Source: Ardenticatenales bacterium
Lineage (GTDB): Bacteria > Chloroflexota > Anaerolineae > Promineifilales > UBA4811
Length of the DNA: 6,310 bases
Direction of reading: 5' to 3'
Assembly (NCBI GenBank): GCA_013139935.1
Contig: WSZX01000304.1
Coordinates: 1 to 6,310 of the forward strand
Part shown: positions 1-5,260 of the stretch, one piece after another
How positions within the stretch are numbered: position 1 is the stretch's first letter
Layout of the letters: every line of letters begins with the position of its first letter
Notes under the pieces: generated by a model
Seen by the model: the letters and a program-made list of their open reading frames with translations, nothing else
Databases searched by the model: none
What the model was told of the DNA's origin: nothing
Program-made: the position numbers and the translations under genes

Positions 1-32
1 AATTCTTGGCAGTAACGGCGGTGTCCCGCCGG

Positions 33-61
33 TTGACACCCCTTGTCCGCCATGCTATACT
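33..61 (+). promoter_or_regulatory. Sigma-70-type promoter of the tRNA-Lys gene
   Basis: A perfect -35 hexamer TTGACA (33-38) and a -10 hexamer TATACT (56-61) are separated by exactly 17 bp. The tRNA starts at 71, ten bases after the -10, as expected for a stable-RNA promoter with a very short leader. A 6-bp inverted repeat (CGGCGG at 16-21, CCGCCG at 26-31) lies just upstream; it has no T-tract and its role is unclear. Confidence 0.85.
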
Positions 62-70
62 TTTTCGCGT

Positions 71-144
71 GGGCCGTTAGCTCAGTCTGGCAGAGCAGGG
101 GCCTTTTAAGCCCTTTGTCGCAGGTTCGAATCCTGCACGGCTCA
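71..144 (+). tRNA. tRNA-Lys (anticodon UUU)
   Basis: The sequence folds as a complete tRNA. The 7-bp acceptor stem is 71-77 with 137-143 and contains one G-U pair. The D-arm is GCTC/GAGC with the GG of the D-loop. The anticodon stem is 98-102 with 110-114, closing the loop CTTTTAA, so the anticodon is TTT (104-106... read from U33 at 104: bases 105-107). A 5-base variable loop is followed by a T-arm GCAGG/CCTGC with loop TTCGAAT. The discriminator base is A144; CC follows but the final A of CCA is not encoded (T147). The gene has its own promoter and a probable terminator. Its 3' part is repeated at 1418-1465, so this tRNA has served as an integration site and its 3' half may have been supplied by the incoming element. 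Confidence 0.97.
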
Positions 145-147
145 CCT
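100..147 (+). repeat. attL-like direct repeat: 3' part of the tRNA-Lys gene
   Basis: These 48 bp are identical to 1418-1465. They begin inside the 5' strand of the anticodon stem and run through the anticodon loop, variable loop, T-arm and acceptor 3' strand to T147. Five more bases match upstream (GAGCA, 93-97), interrupted by two mismatches at 98-99. An identity block from the anticodon stem to the 3' end is typical of tyrosine-recombinase integration with crossover in the anticodon loop. The match is seen directly; its role as an att site is inferred. Confidence 0.85.
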
Positions 148-148
148 C

Positions 149-186
149 GCGCGTCATACGGCCTCCAGGCGCGCCCCACTTTTTTT
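149..186 (+). terminator. Probable intrinsic terminator after tRNA-Lys
   Basis: GCGCGTC at 149-155 can pair with 168-174, giving 7 bp including one G-T, closed by a 12-base loop. After five further bases comes a run of seven T (180-186). The gap between stem and T-run is a little long for a textbook terminator, but the position just behind the tRNA fits. No such structure follows the repeat copy at 1418-1465. Confidence 0.6.
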
Positions 187-391
187 CGACCTCCTGGATC
201 AGAACTCTGCCTCTCTCTCCCGTCGCCCCAACCCCACCCCCGCCTACTCTCCCCCGTCGCCGCAGTCCCTCTGCAACACCCTGCGAGCTGCTTGGCGGCG
301 GTGCGGAAGCGGTGGTTGGTGTCTGAGGAGGCGGCTGGGATGTGATGTGCGGGTCCGCTCCTTGCCGGCGTGTTTGTGGCGAATCGGCCGG

Positions 392-535
392 ATGACGGCG
401 CCGGACTCGAACGAGCGCGCCACACCCGATCAAGCGCTCCGCCAGGTACTGGAATCGCTCGCACTTGCCGGGACCGGTTGGCCAAAGCCGTTGCCTGGTG
501 TAGAATGTAGATCGAAAGAAGGCGACCGATCGTGA
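392..535 (+). CDS. Weak small ORF, 47 codons, no recognised function
   Basis: An ATG at 392 opens 47 codons ending in TGA at 533-535. The middle of the product (a DQALRQVLESLALAG-like stretch) could be helical, and third codon positions are GC-rich. There is no good ribosome binding site ahead of it. Its stop overlaps the possible GTG start of the next ORF at 532 in a GTGA arrangement, which would fit translational coupling. I recognise no family, and the frame could be fortuitous in GC-rich DNA. Confidence 0.2.
   Translation: MTAPDSNERATPDQALRQVLESLALAGTGWPKPLPGVECRSKEGDRS
478..506 (+). promoter_or_regulatory. Candidate promoter upstream of the mntA-hepT region
   Basis: TTGGCC (478-483) and TAGAAT (501-506) are spaced by 17 bp and resemble -35 and -10 elements. 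It is the best match I see between the tRNA terminator and the antitoxin gene, so it may drive the toxin-antitoxin transcript with a leader of roughly 210 bases. It also lies inside a weak ORF, so it remains a candidate. Confidence 0.35.
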
Positions 536-540
536 TCGGT
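525..540. promoter_or_regulatory. Palindrome downstream of the candidate promoter (possible operator)
   Basis: ACCGATC (525-531) and its exact reverse complement GATCGGT (534-540) are separated by two bases. A 16-bp near-perfect palindrome about 20 bases after a candidate -10 would suit binding of a dimeric repressor, for example the toxin-antitoxin complex. No regulator is shown to bind here, and chance occurrence is possible. Confidence 0.3.
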
Positions 541-762
541 GAATGGCTGCGGATGGAGCGGCTGGTGTTGCGGGAGCTGGTCGAGGACGTGGTCTCTCGG
601 TCCGGCGCGGCCAGGTCTTGGTACTTGAAGAAACAACATGGCTTTTTGCGGACGCGTAGTGCACCTGATTCCGCATTCGAAGCGGGAAGTTATTTCTTGA
701 CAAGTGCTTGGCTGAGGAGGCCAGGATGTGGAGCAGGCAGTTGCCAGTTTCGGAAGGAATGA
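532..762 (+). CDS. Weak ORF, 76 codons, overlapping the antitoxin gene
   Basis: GTG at 532 opens a frame with an AAGG-containing sequence about nine bases upstream. Residues 1-34 are charged and could be helical. The last third runs in another frame across the ribosome binding site and first codons of the well-supported antitoxin gene and is rich in Gly/Cys/Arg, which argues against it. I do not recognise it. At most, the first part may be a remnant of a small gene. Confidence 0.15.
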   Translation: MIGEWLRMERLVLRELVEDVVSRSGAARSWYLKKQHGFLRTRSAPDSAFEAGSYFLTSAWLRRPGCGAGSCQFRKE

Positions 763-1028
763 TAGCCGATTACTGCCGTCGCAACCGGATTCAAAGCCTG
801 TCGCTCTTTGGATCGGTGCTGCGGCCGGACTTTCGGCCCGACAGCGACGTGGATGTGCTGGTTGAGTTCCATCCCGGTACCGCGGTAGGCATGCTGGCGT
901 TGAGCCGGATGCAACGCGAGCTTGGCCAGCTCCTTGGGCGGCCGGTGGACCTTGTGCCCAAGGCTGGCCTCAAGCCGTTGGTGCGCGAGAGCGTGCTTGC
1001 AGTTGCAGAGTCGGTCTATGCGGCGTGA
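726..1028 (+). CDS. mntA: MntA-type minimal nucleotidyltransferase, antitoxin of an MNT/HEPN pair
   Basis: This 100-residue protein is a minimal nucleotidyltransferase-fold protein. The signature GSX10DXD is complete: G29-S30, then D41 and D43 within PDSDVDVLVEF. A third carboxylate, D75 (in PVDLVP), completes the usual metal-binding triad. Family members of this kind neutralise the partner HEPN RNase by transferring AMP units to a tyrosine next to its active-site motif. ATG 726 is chosen because AGGAGG (715-720) sits five bases upstream; a TTG at 708 is in frame but lies ahead of this site. The stop overlaps the start of hepT by 11 bp, so the two are one operon with antitoxin first. The length is normal for the family and all catalytic residues are present, so it is probably functional. 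Confidence 0.92.
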   Translation: MWSRQLPVSEGMIADYCRRNRIQSLSLFGSVLRPDFRPDSDVDVLVEFHPGTAVGMLALSRMQRELGQLLGRPVDLVPKAGLKPLVRESVLAVAESVYAA

Positions 1029-1365
1029 GAAACTGTACCTGACCGACATGGTGCAGGCGGCGGCCGCCATTGCCCGCTTTCTCCGCGGGGTTGAGCGGGT
1101 GGCCTTTGTTCAGGACGAGTTGCGCCAAAGCGCCGTCCTGCAGAAGCTCATCGTCATCGGCGAGGCGGCCGGGCGGTTGCCGCGCGAGTTCTGTGACCAA
1201 CACTCGGAGATTCCCTGGGCCGATGTGGTGGGCTTTCGCAACATTGCCGTGCACCAGTATTTCGCGGTCAACTGGGAGATTGTCTGGACCACTGCCACGC
1301 TGGAATTGCCCGATCTGCGGGAACAGGTGGCGCGCATTCTAGCGGAAGAGTACCTCGAGGAGTGA
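1018..1365 (+). CDS. hepT: HepT-like HEPN-domain RNase toxin (DUF86 family)
   Basis: This 115-residue, mostly helical protein carries the HEPN active-site signature RX4HXY as R74-N75-IAV-H79-Q80-Y81, followed by FAVNWEIVW, which closely fits HepT/DUF86 proteins. In characterised homologues R and H form a metal-independent RNase site at the dimer interface, and the Y is the residue AMPylated by MntA. All three are present here. The ATG at 1018 lies inside the end of mntA, the usual coupled arrangement. A motif LIVIGEAAGRLP (residues 44-55) is also typical of the family. The gene ends 52 bases before the attR copy, so the toxin-antitoxin pair fills the right side of the inserted unit. Such a pair may stabilise the element by killing cells that lose it; that role is inferred. 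Confidence 0.92.
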   Translation: MRREKLYLTDMVQAAAAIARFLRGVERVAFVQDELRQSAVLQKLIVIGEAAGRLPREFCDQHSEIPWADVVGFRNIAVHQYFAVNWEIVWTTATLELPDLREQVARILAEEYLEE

Positions 1366-1417
1366 GAACGATCCCCAGCATCCCGGTTTCTGGAGGACAT
1401 CGGAGGCCTTGAGCAAC

Positions 1418-1465
1418 GGCCTTTTAAGCCCTTTGTCGCAGGTTCGAATCCTGCACGGCTCACCT
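1418..1465 (+). repeat. attR-like direct repeat of the tRNA-Lys 3' part
   Basis: This is an exact 48-bp copy of 100-147, containing anticodon loop, variable loop, T-arm and acceptor 3' strand but no D-arm or acceptor 5' strand, so it cannot make a tRNA. Upstream, GAGCA (1411-1415) also matches, with AC at 1416-1417 replacing GG. AC would put a C-C mismatch in the anticodon stem, consistent with element-derived rather than tRNA-constrained sequence. There is no promoter or terminator around it. Confidence 0.85.
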
Positions 1466-1468
1466 AAT

Positions 1469-1606
1469 AGGACCCATTCCGAACCACACACCACGGTCGG
1501 GGATGAATTTCTCGCCAAACTGCGCTTCGAACAACGCAGCAAGTTGGCAGAACTCCCTGGCCATTCAGTGGGAGGTCGGGATGGGTTTTTGCGTTCCTCA
1601 AGATAG
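1469..1606 (+). pseudogene. 5'-truncated copy of the small ORF that precedes the HTH gene
   Basis: The frame ending at TAG 1604-1606 aligns with the 45-codon ORF at 6133-6270. Shared positions include the EP near the start, a FLA/LLA, an RF, the K/R-LAE stretch, the H and a G near the end. At DNA level, AGGACC...GAACC (from 1469) matches AGGTGACC...GAACC (from 6131), but the GTG start of the other copy is lost and no ATG, GTG or good TTG replaces it. The conserved part begins four bases after the end of attR, so integration or recombination at the tRNA may have removed the start. It overlaps the next gene by 26 bp. The function is unknown; the product is short, charged and probably helical. 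Confidence 0.45.
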
Positions 1607-1853
1607 ACTGACAGGGGTGGTGCTGGAAAAGCACCTGTCGGTAGCAGCCGCTGCAGAGCACGTCGGGTACAACGAACAGTATCTAAGGCGCCTGTTGAGA
1701 GCCGGCCGGCTGGAAGGCACCAAGGTTGGTCAGGTCTGGCTGATCAGACTGTCCTCACTGGAGGAGCACCTTCGAAACGGTCAAGCGGTGCAGGATCGGC
1801 GGTTCGGACCGCAGGGGATCGTCACTCAGGGTGAAAAGGGGGTGACGACATGA
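1581..1853 (+). CDS. Excisionase-like helix-turn-helix DNA-binding protein
   Basis: This 90-residue protein has an excisionase/MerR-type helix-turn-helix at residues 19-65: the segment LSVAAAAEHVGYNEQYLRRL forms the two helices, and GTKVGQVWLIRLSSLEEHL forms the small wing and following helix. Such proteins act as recombination directionality factors or small regulators. ATG 1581 is preferred over the in-frame ATG 1503: GGAGG at 1571-1575 lies five bases upstream, and the homologous gene at 6248 also starts behind GGAGG at the same alignment point. Its stop overlaps the next start as ATGA, so it is translationally coupled to the membrane protein. The place next to an att site favours a role in the biology of the integrated element. 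No integrase gene is in the window. Confidence 0.75.
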   Translation: MGFCVPQDRLTGVVLEKHLSVAAAAEHVGYNEQYLRRLLRAGRLEGTKVGQVWLIRLSSLEEHLRNGQAVQDRRFGPQGIVTQGEKGVTT

Positions 1854-2653
1854 AACGCCAGCGAAACTGGTCGAACATACTCTTGTGGACCATCTACCTG
1901 GCCCTGCTCGCGGTGCTGCTGCCCCATACCGCCTGGGCCTTCGGCCGCTTTGAATCGCCGGCTGTGGGCTGGTTGAACGTTCAATGGGGCATGGTCACTG
2001 CCTGGGCGGCCGCCTTTGCTTTTGAGGCCGCCATTGCTGCACTCACTCATAAGCTGGCAAAGCACATCGAGACCACCCCTCGATACACGGCCGGTCGTGT
2101 TTGGCTCCGGCGAATATCCCACCAATACCTCAACGCCTACGCGGCCGGGCTTTTGGTCGCCGTTGGTGTTTCCGTCCTCGCCAATTTCGGGCACGCGGTG
2201 GAATTCGGAAGGGACTTTGCTACACCTGCACAGGGCAGGTACTGTGTCTTCGGTCAGTACAAGATCCCCCGCCAGCTCTATTCGCTTGCATTCGGTGGCA
2301 TCCTGCCTCTTGTCTCGCTCATGTTTGCTCGCATCCTGGCCAATACGGCCGAGACCGAAGCTGAGGTGAACCCCGAGCTAAGCAAAGCAAAGCAGACCAT
2401 CAAAGAACTTCGGTCGGAGCTAAAAGCGGCCAAAGATCACCTTGCCAACGCCGAAGCCAGAGCGAATGCGGCCGAACAACGCTTCTCTGCTGCCGGAGAC
2501 CTCGTTGCCCGATTGTTTGCTGAGGAGAAGCGCCAGCGAATCCTGGCGGCGGCCGAGCACTGGCCCGAACTACCAGCTTCCTCAATTGCCATCATCACCT
2601 CGGCCTCTCCTGGCTACGTTTCCGAGGTGCTGAAAGCTGGGAACGGTCGGTAA
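1850..2653 (+). CDS. Membrane protein with four TM helices, coiled coil and C-terminal helix-turn-helix-like segment
   Basis: The 267-residue product has predicted membrane helices near residues 10-32, 45-66, 95-115 and 143-163. A charged Ala/Glu/Lys-rich coiled coil follows (about 168-215), and then a short C-terminal segment (226-263) with the spacing of a helix-turn-helix, ending SPGYVSEVLKAG. The overall plan recalls DUF2637/Spd-type proteins of actinobacterial conjugative elements, which also join membrane helices to a cytoplasmic DNA-binding end; the match is by architecture, not by a search. The start overlaps the stop of the HTH gene (ATGA). A membrane-anchored DNA-binding protein encoded with an excisionase-like protein suggests a role in maintenance, partition or transfer of an element. 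No clear terminator follows. Confidence 0.7.
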   Translation: MKRQRNWSNILLWTIYLALLAVLLPHTAWAFGRFESPAVGWLNVQWGMVTAWAAAFAFEAAIAALTHKLAKHIETTPRYTAGRVWLRRISHQYLNAYAAGLLVAVGVSVLANFGHAVEFGRDFATPAQGRYCVFGQYKIPRQLYSLAFGGILPLVSLMFARILANTAETEAEVNPELSKAKQTIKELRSELKAAKDHLANAEARANAAEQRFSAAGDLVARLFAEEKRQRILAAAEHWPELPASSIAIITSASPGYVSEVLKAGNGR

Positions 2654-2888
2654 CCTACGTGGCGCTTAGTGCACAACATTCAGATTGATCACTGTTCCAA
2701 TGCCGTGCTGGGGTTGGGCTGGGGCTCGAAACGCCAAGGGGGCTCCTTCCAACGTAGTGGCATGCAGTTGCGCGGCCGTGAGCACACTACGTCGGCGTAG
2801 TCGTCGAGGTATCCGGGGCTGAATTGCCGTAGCATGATATATCTGTGTGGGCCGGCAGCTCCATCTGGCGCGACCGGGCTTTCTGCGC

Positions 2889-2894
2889 TATAAT
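2889..2894 (+). promoter_or_regulatory. Isolated consensus -10 hexamer
   Basis: TATAAT at 2889-2894 is a perfect -10 element, but the -35 position 17 bp upstream (2866-2871, TGGCGC) is poor. It lies about 45 bases before the GTG of a weak 47-codon ORF. It could work only with an activator or be fortuitous. Confidence 0.25.
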
Positions 2895-2937
2895 CCCCTA
2901 AACGCAGATCGCGAACTCGCACCACTGGAGAGTCCCC

Positions 2938-3081
2938 GTGTCCGCGCCTTTGTTAAGGATCAGACTGACACTGTTGTGGTGTTTCAATAGGTGCAGGTCA
3001 AGGGGCAATCAGGTCGATCAGGTGATTGCTATGGCAGGTCAAAACGGCGAGCATGATCGTGTCCGTGCGGTTGACCTGTAA
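2938..3081 (+). CDS. Weak small ORF, 47 codons, unknown
   Basis: GTG 2938 follows GGAGAG (2927-2932) at a good distance and a TATAAT at 2889. The frame stays open to TAA 3079-3081. The first part is basic and hydrophobic (LLRIRLTLLWCF), the second polar and acidic (GQNGEHDRVRAVDL). I recognise no family. The signals ahead of it are the only reason to list it; the product could equally be noise or the end of a decayed gene. Confidence 0.2.
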   Translation: MSAPLLRIRLTLLWCFNRCRSRGNQVDQVIAMAGQNGEHDRVRAVDL

Positions 3082-3355
3082 GGCTCCGGGTGCCCGGACA
3101 AGCCGCTGGCCCCTATTCGTTCTCTTCGGGGAGGTGCAGCCTATTCTGCTTGGACCGGTGGCGCCGGCAGGGAGCGGGGGTGACCCTTCCCTTGGACGCG
3201 CGCATAAACGATTCCGTGTTATCGTAGTGAGGGGAAATCGCAGTTCTGAAGGTCGTGAATAGCGACTTGATCGTACAGGGAGGTGAGAAAATAGTCGAGT
3301 TTTGAGGTACTATCACCATTTTCCAGCAAGTATGTTCAATGATTAAGCAGGTCAA
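2994..3355. repeat. Four copies of the octamer CAGGTCAA
   Basis: CAGGTCAA occurs at 2994-3001, 3035-3042 and 3348-3355 on the + strand and as TTGACCTG at 3071-3078. Three of the copies are preceded by G (GCAGGTCAA), counting only the + strand sites. A near copy, CAGGTCGA, is at 3010-3017. The last copy lies 26 bases before the start codon of the large membrane-protein gene. They may be binding sites for a regulator of that gene; this is inference. Confidence 0.3.
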
Positions 3356-3381
3356 AAATCAAATCCAAAGGAGATAAGACA

Positions 3382-4881
3382 ATGCAAGAAATACTCAGCC
3401 AACTCAGAGACGTCGTTCCTAATGCCCTTGCCGCGCTGGCTATCCTGATCATTGGATGGCTGGCGGCTAGGTTGATCGCTGTTCTTGTTCGCAAAGCGCT
3501 CCAACGCACAGATCTGGACAATCGAATAGCCAGCTTTTTTACTGGTGAAGACGCGGCAGCAGTCCCGATAGAAGATTGGGTAGCAAAAGGCGTGTATTAC
3601 CTGATCTTGCTCTTCGTGTTATTGGCCTTCTTCCAGGTCATTGGTCTGACAATCATTGCTCAACCGCTTAACGAACTGCTGAACAAGTTGCTCACCTACC
3701 TTCCAGGACTGCTTGGCGCAGGGTTGTTGCTGCTGATTGCCTGGCTGGTAGCTACTTTGCTCCGACGTTTGGTTTCAAAAGTGTTGGCGGCCTCAAAGCT
3801 GGACGAGCGCCTCGGCGCACAGGTGGGCGTTGAGGAGGAGGGAAAAGTATCGCTGGCTCAAACCTTGGGCGACGCCGTGTACTGGTTGGTCTTTCTTCTC
3901 TTTTTGCCGGCCATCCTGGGTGCGCTGCAGTTGGAGGGTTTGCTCCAGCCTGTTCAAGGCCTGGTTGACCAGGTTCTTGCCTCTCTGCCCAATCTCTTCG
4001 CTGTTGGCCTCATTCTGGTGATCGGCTGGTTCGCTGCCCGCATAGTACAGCGTATTGTGGGCAACCTGTTGGCTGCGGTCGGCATTGACCGGTTGAGCGA
4101 GCAGGTGGGTGTGGTAGCAGTGCTGGGCCAGCAGAAACTATCCAGCTTGATCGGCCTGGTGGTCTACGTGCTGATTCTCATCCCGGTACTGATTGCTGCA
4201 CTAGATGCGCTCAAGATGAAGGCAATTACAGAGCCAGCCAGCAACATGTTGAACACCGTCCTCGGGGCGCTTCCAGCGGTGTTTGGCGCTTTTCTGGCCC
4301 TGGGGATCGCTTACGTGGTGGGACGCGTGGTATCCGGGCTCATCACCAACCTGCTGACGGGCCTTGGCTTCAACGCTATTCTGGCCCGGCTGGGGTTGGG
4401 CACAGAGCCCGGTGAAGGGGACCGAACGCCCTCAGAAATCGTTGGGTACTTGGGACTGGTGGCGATCATGTTCTTTGCCGGCATCGCAGCACTCCGGATG
4501 CTGAACTTCGACTTGCTGGCTGAAGGGCTTGCTCAGATCATAGTCTTTGCCGGTCAGGTGATCCTGGGACTGATCATATTTGCCATTGGCCTCTACCTGG
4601 CGAATCTGGCTGACAAAACGATACAGGCAAGTGGTGCTTCTCAAGCCGGGTTGCTGGCCCTGGCAGCGAGGATCGCTATCCTGGTATTGACAGGGGCCAT
4701 GGCCTTGCGACAGATGGGTTTGGCCAACGAGATTGTCAACCTGACCTTCGGGTTATTGCTGGGCGCTATTGCCGTGGCAGCGGCGTTGGCGTTTGGCATT
4801 GGGGGGCGAGAGATCGCTGCCCGCGAATTAGGCAATTGGCTGGATGCGATTCGCTCAAAGGAGGAGGATCGAGGGGCTTGA
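3382..4881 (+). CDS. Multi-repeat 'TM helix' membrane protein related to mechanosensitive channels
   Basis: This 499-residue integral membrane protein is made of about five diverged units of roughly 95 residues, starting near 10, 105, 200, 295 and 385. Each unit begins with a variant of LPNLFAVGLILVIGWFAAR, followed by an amphipathic stretch ending ...GIDRLSEQVG, then a second hydrophobic helix. This is the conserved TM-helix family found next to or within MscS-like proteins. The C-terminus (about 455-477) ends with a Gly/Ala-rich helix and FGIGGREIAARE, like the pore-helix end of such proteins, but the soluble MscS beta domain is absent. It sits in the cytoplasmic membrane; an osmotic-stress or ion-leak role is a family-based guess. 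ATG 3382 has AAAGGAG at 3367-3373, seven to eight bases upstream. It appears intact and monocistronic. Confidence 0.85.
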   Translation: MQEILSQLRDVVPNALAALAILIIGWLAARLIAVLVRKALQRTDLDNRIASFFTGEDAAAVPIEDWVAKGVYYLILLFVLLAFFQVIGLTIIAQPLNELLNKLLTYLPGLLGAGLLLLIAWLVATLLRRLVSKVLAASKLDERLGAQVGVEEEGKVSLAQTLGDAVYWLVFLLFLPAILGALQLEGLLQPVQGLVDQVLASLPNLFAVGLILVIGWFAARIVQRIVGNLLAAVGIDRLSEQVGVVAVLGQQKLSSLIGLVVYVLILIPVLIAALDALKMKAITEPASNMLNTVLGALPAVFGAFLALGIAYVVGRVVSGLITNLLTGLGFNAILARLGLGTEPGEGDRTPSEIVGYLGLVAIMFFAGIAALRMLNFDLLAEGLAQIIVFAGQVILGLIIFAIGLYLANLADKTIQASGASQAGLLALAARIAILVLTGAMALRQMGLANEIVNLTFGLLLGAIAVAAALAFGIGGREIAARELGNWLDAIRSKEEDRGA

Positions 4882-4903
4882 ACGATAGAAAGACGAGGAT
4901 CGT

Positions 4904-5260
4904 GTGAGAGAGCAACTTGAGCAAGAACTGTGATCGTGCCGCGGGAAGTTGGCGCGACTGGAGGAGCGCCTGTGGGTCAAGGGTGCCTATGGTCACGGCA
5001 AAGGCGACCTGCTCGTGGTGGGGTGGGAATTCAACCTGGCGCGAGGTCAACAGGTGGAAGAAGAGATTGAGCGGATAGAGGCTGCCTTGAAGCGAGTAAA
5101 TGAAAGGAGCCACGGAACATGCGCGGGGTACGGTCAAGCTATTAACCCTGAGCGTTTGGAAGCATTGCCCTATTCGGCGCTCTGGATGGCTTGTGCTCGG
5201 AGTGGCCAGGCCGATCTGGTTCCCTGGACAGACGGAGAAGGTACCATTGGAGTTACGTAA
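4904..5260 (+). pseudogene. Degenerate TraR/DksA-family zinc-finger protein
   Basis: The frame ending at 5260 has the layout of TraR/DksA C4-type proteins: a helical N-terminus (ARLEERL), a middle GDLLVVGWEFNLARGQQVEEE, a coiled-coil stretch, and the finger ending INPERLEALPYSALWMACA. Only two of the four zinc cysteines remain: GTC and the last AC are kept, but the expected CG reads YG and the expected LC reads LW. Upstream the same frame continues as VREQLEQEL and is broken by TGA at 4931-4933; another stop (TAG 4886-4888) lies before any ATG. A TTG at 4949 could still start a 103-residue product. The lost cysteines plus the stop argue for a pseudogene. Family members bind RNA polymerase; this one could not form a normal finger. 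It follows the membrane-protein gene by 22 bp and converges with the lipoprotein gene, overlapping it by 8 bp. Confidence 0.7.

Larger units (their letters stand above)
187..725. other. Poorly coding stretch between tRNA-Lys and the toxin-antitoxin pair
   Basis: I recognise no gene here. The first 100 bases (about 188-285) are strongly pyrimidine-rich on the + strand, with runs of C and CT. A long minus-strand frame through this stretch encodes low-complexity Pro/Arg/Gly-rich sequence and looks like a compositional shadow. From about 390 onward two small overlapping plus-strand ORFs, a candidate promoter and a palindrome occur and are listed separately with low confidence. The stretch may be the control region and ancestral flank of the inserted unit. 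Confidence 0.5.
100..1465 (+). mobile_element. Putative att-bounded insertion (about 1.3 kb) in tRNA-Lys carrying an MNT/HEPN toxin-antitoxin pair
   Basis: Two exact 48-bp copies of the tRNA-Lys 3' part, in the same orientation and 1318 bp apart, enclose the mntA-hepT pair and about 0.5 kb of poorly coding DNA. No integrase, excisionase or transposase is encoded between the repeats. The unit is therefore either a cargo segment mobilised in trans, a remnant of a larger element that deleted internally, or one member of a tandem array at this tRNA. The excisionase-like gene just outside attR (1581) makes the last option attractive. The borders are seen in the sequence; mobility is inferred. Confidence 0.6.
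2654..3381. other. Intergenic stretch of 0.7 kb with repeats and weak ORFs
   Basis: I see no convincing gene here. A 78-codon minus-strand frame (2689-2925) has no recognisable domain and may be a shadow or a decayed fragment. There is an 8-bp inverted repeat (ACGTAGTG 2752-2759, CACTACGT 2785-2792), a small hairpin CTACG-TCGG-CGTAG (2787-2800) and a short palindrome (TCCGGG 3085-3090, CCCGGA 3093-3098). CAGGTCAA occurs four times between 2994 and 3355. The last 100 bases are AT-richer and form the leader of the large membrane-protein gene. The stretch may hold the right end of the element that starts at 1466, but no third copy of the tRNA repeat is found here. Confidence 0.5.

Noticed and set aside
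16..31. GC-rich hairpin (CGGCGG/CCGCCG) as terminator of an upstream gene
   Set aside because: No T-tract follows on either strand close to the stem, and no upstream gene is visible in the 15 bases available.
77..703. Long minus-strand frame of 208 codons across the tRNA and the following region
   Set aside because: It reads through the tRNA gene, is rich in Pro/Arg/Gly low-complexity sequence caused by the pyrimidine-rich + strand, and shows no domain or ribosome binding site.
1503..1580. Upstream in-frame ATG at 1503 as start of the HTH gene
   Set aside because: There is no ribosome binding site ahead of it, whereas 1581 has GGAGG at a good distance. The homologous copy also starts at the equivalent point (6248), and the region 1503-1580 is conserved in another frame as the small ORF.
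2689..2925. Minus-strand frame of 78 codons in the intergenic stretch
   Set aside because: No recognisable domain, no ribosome binding site, and no partner gene in the same direction; it may be a decayed fragment but cannot be supported.
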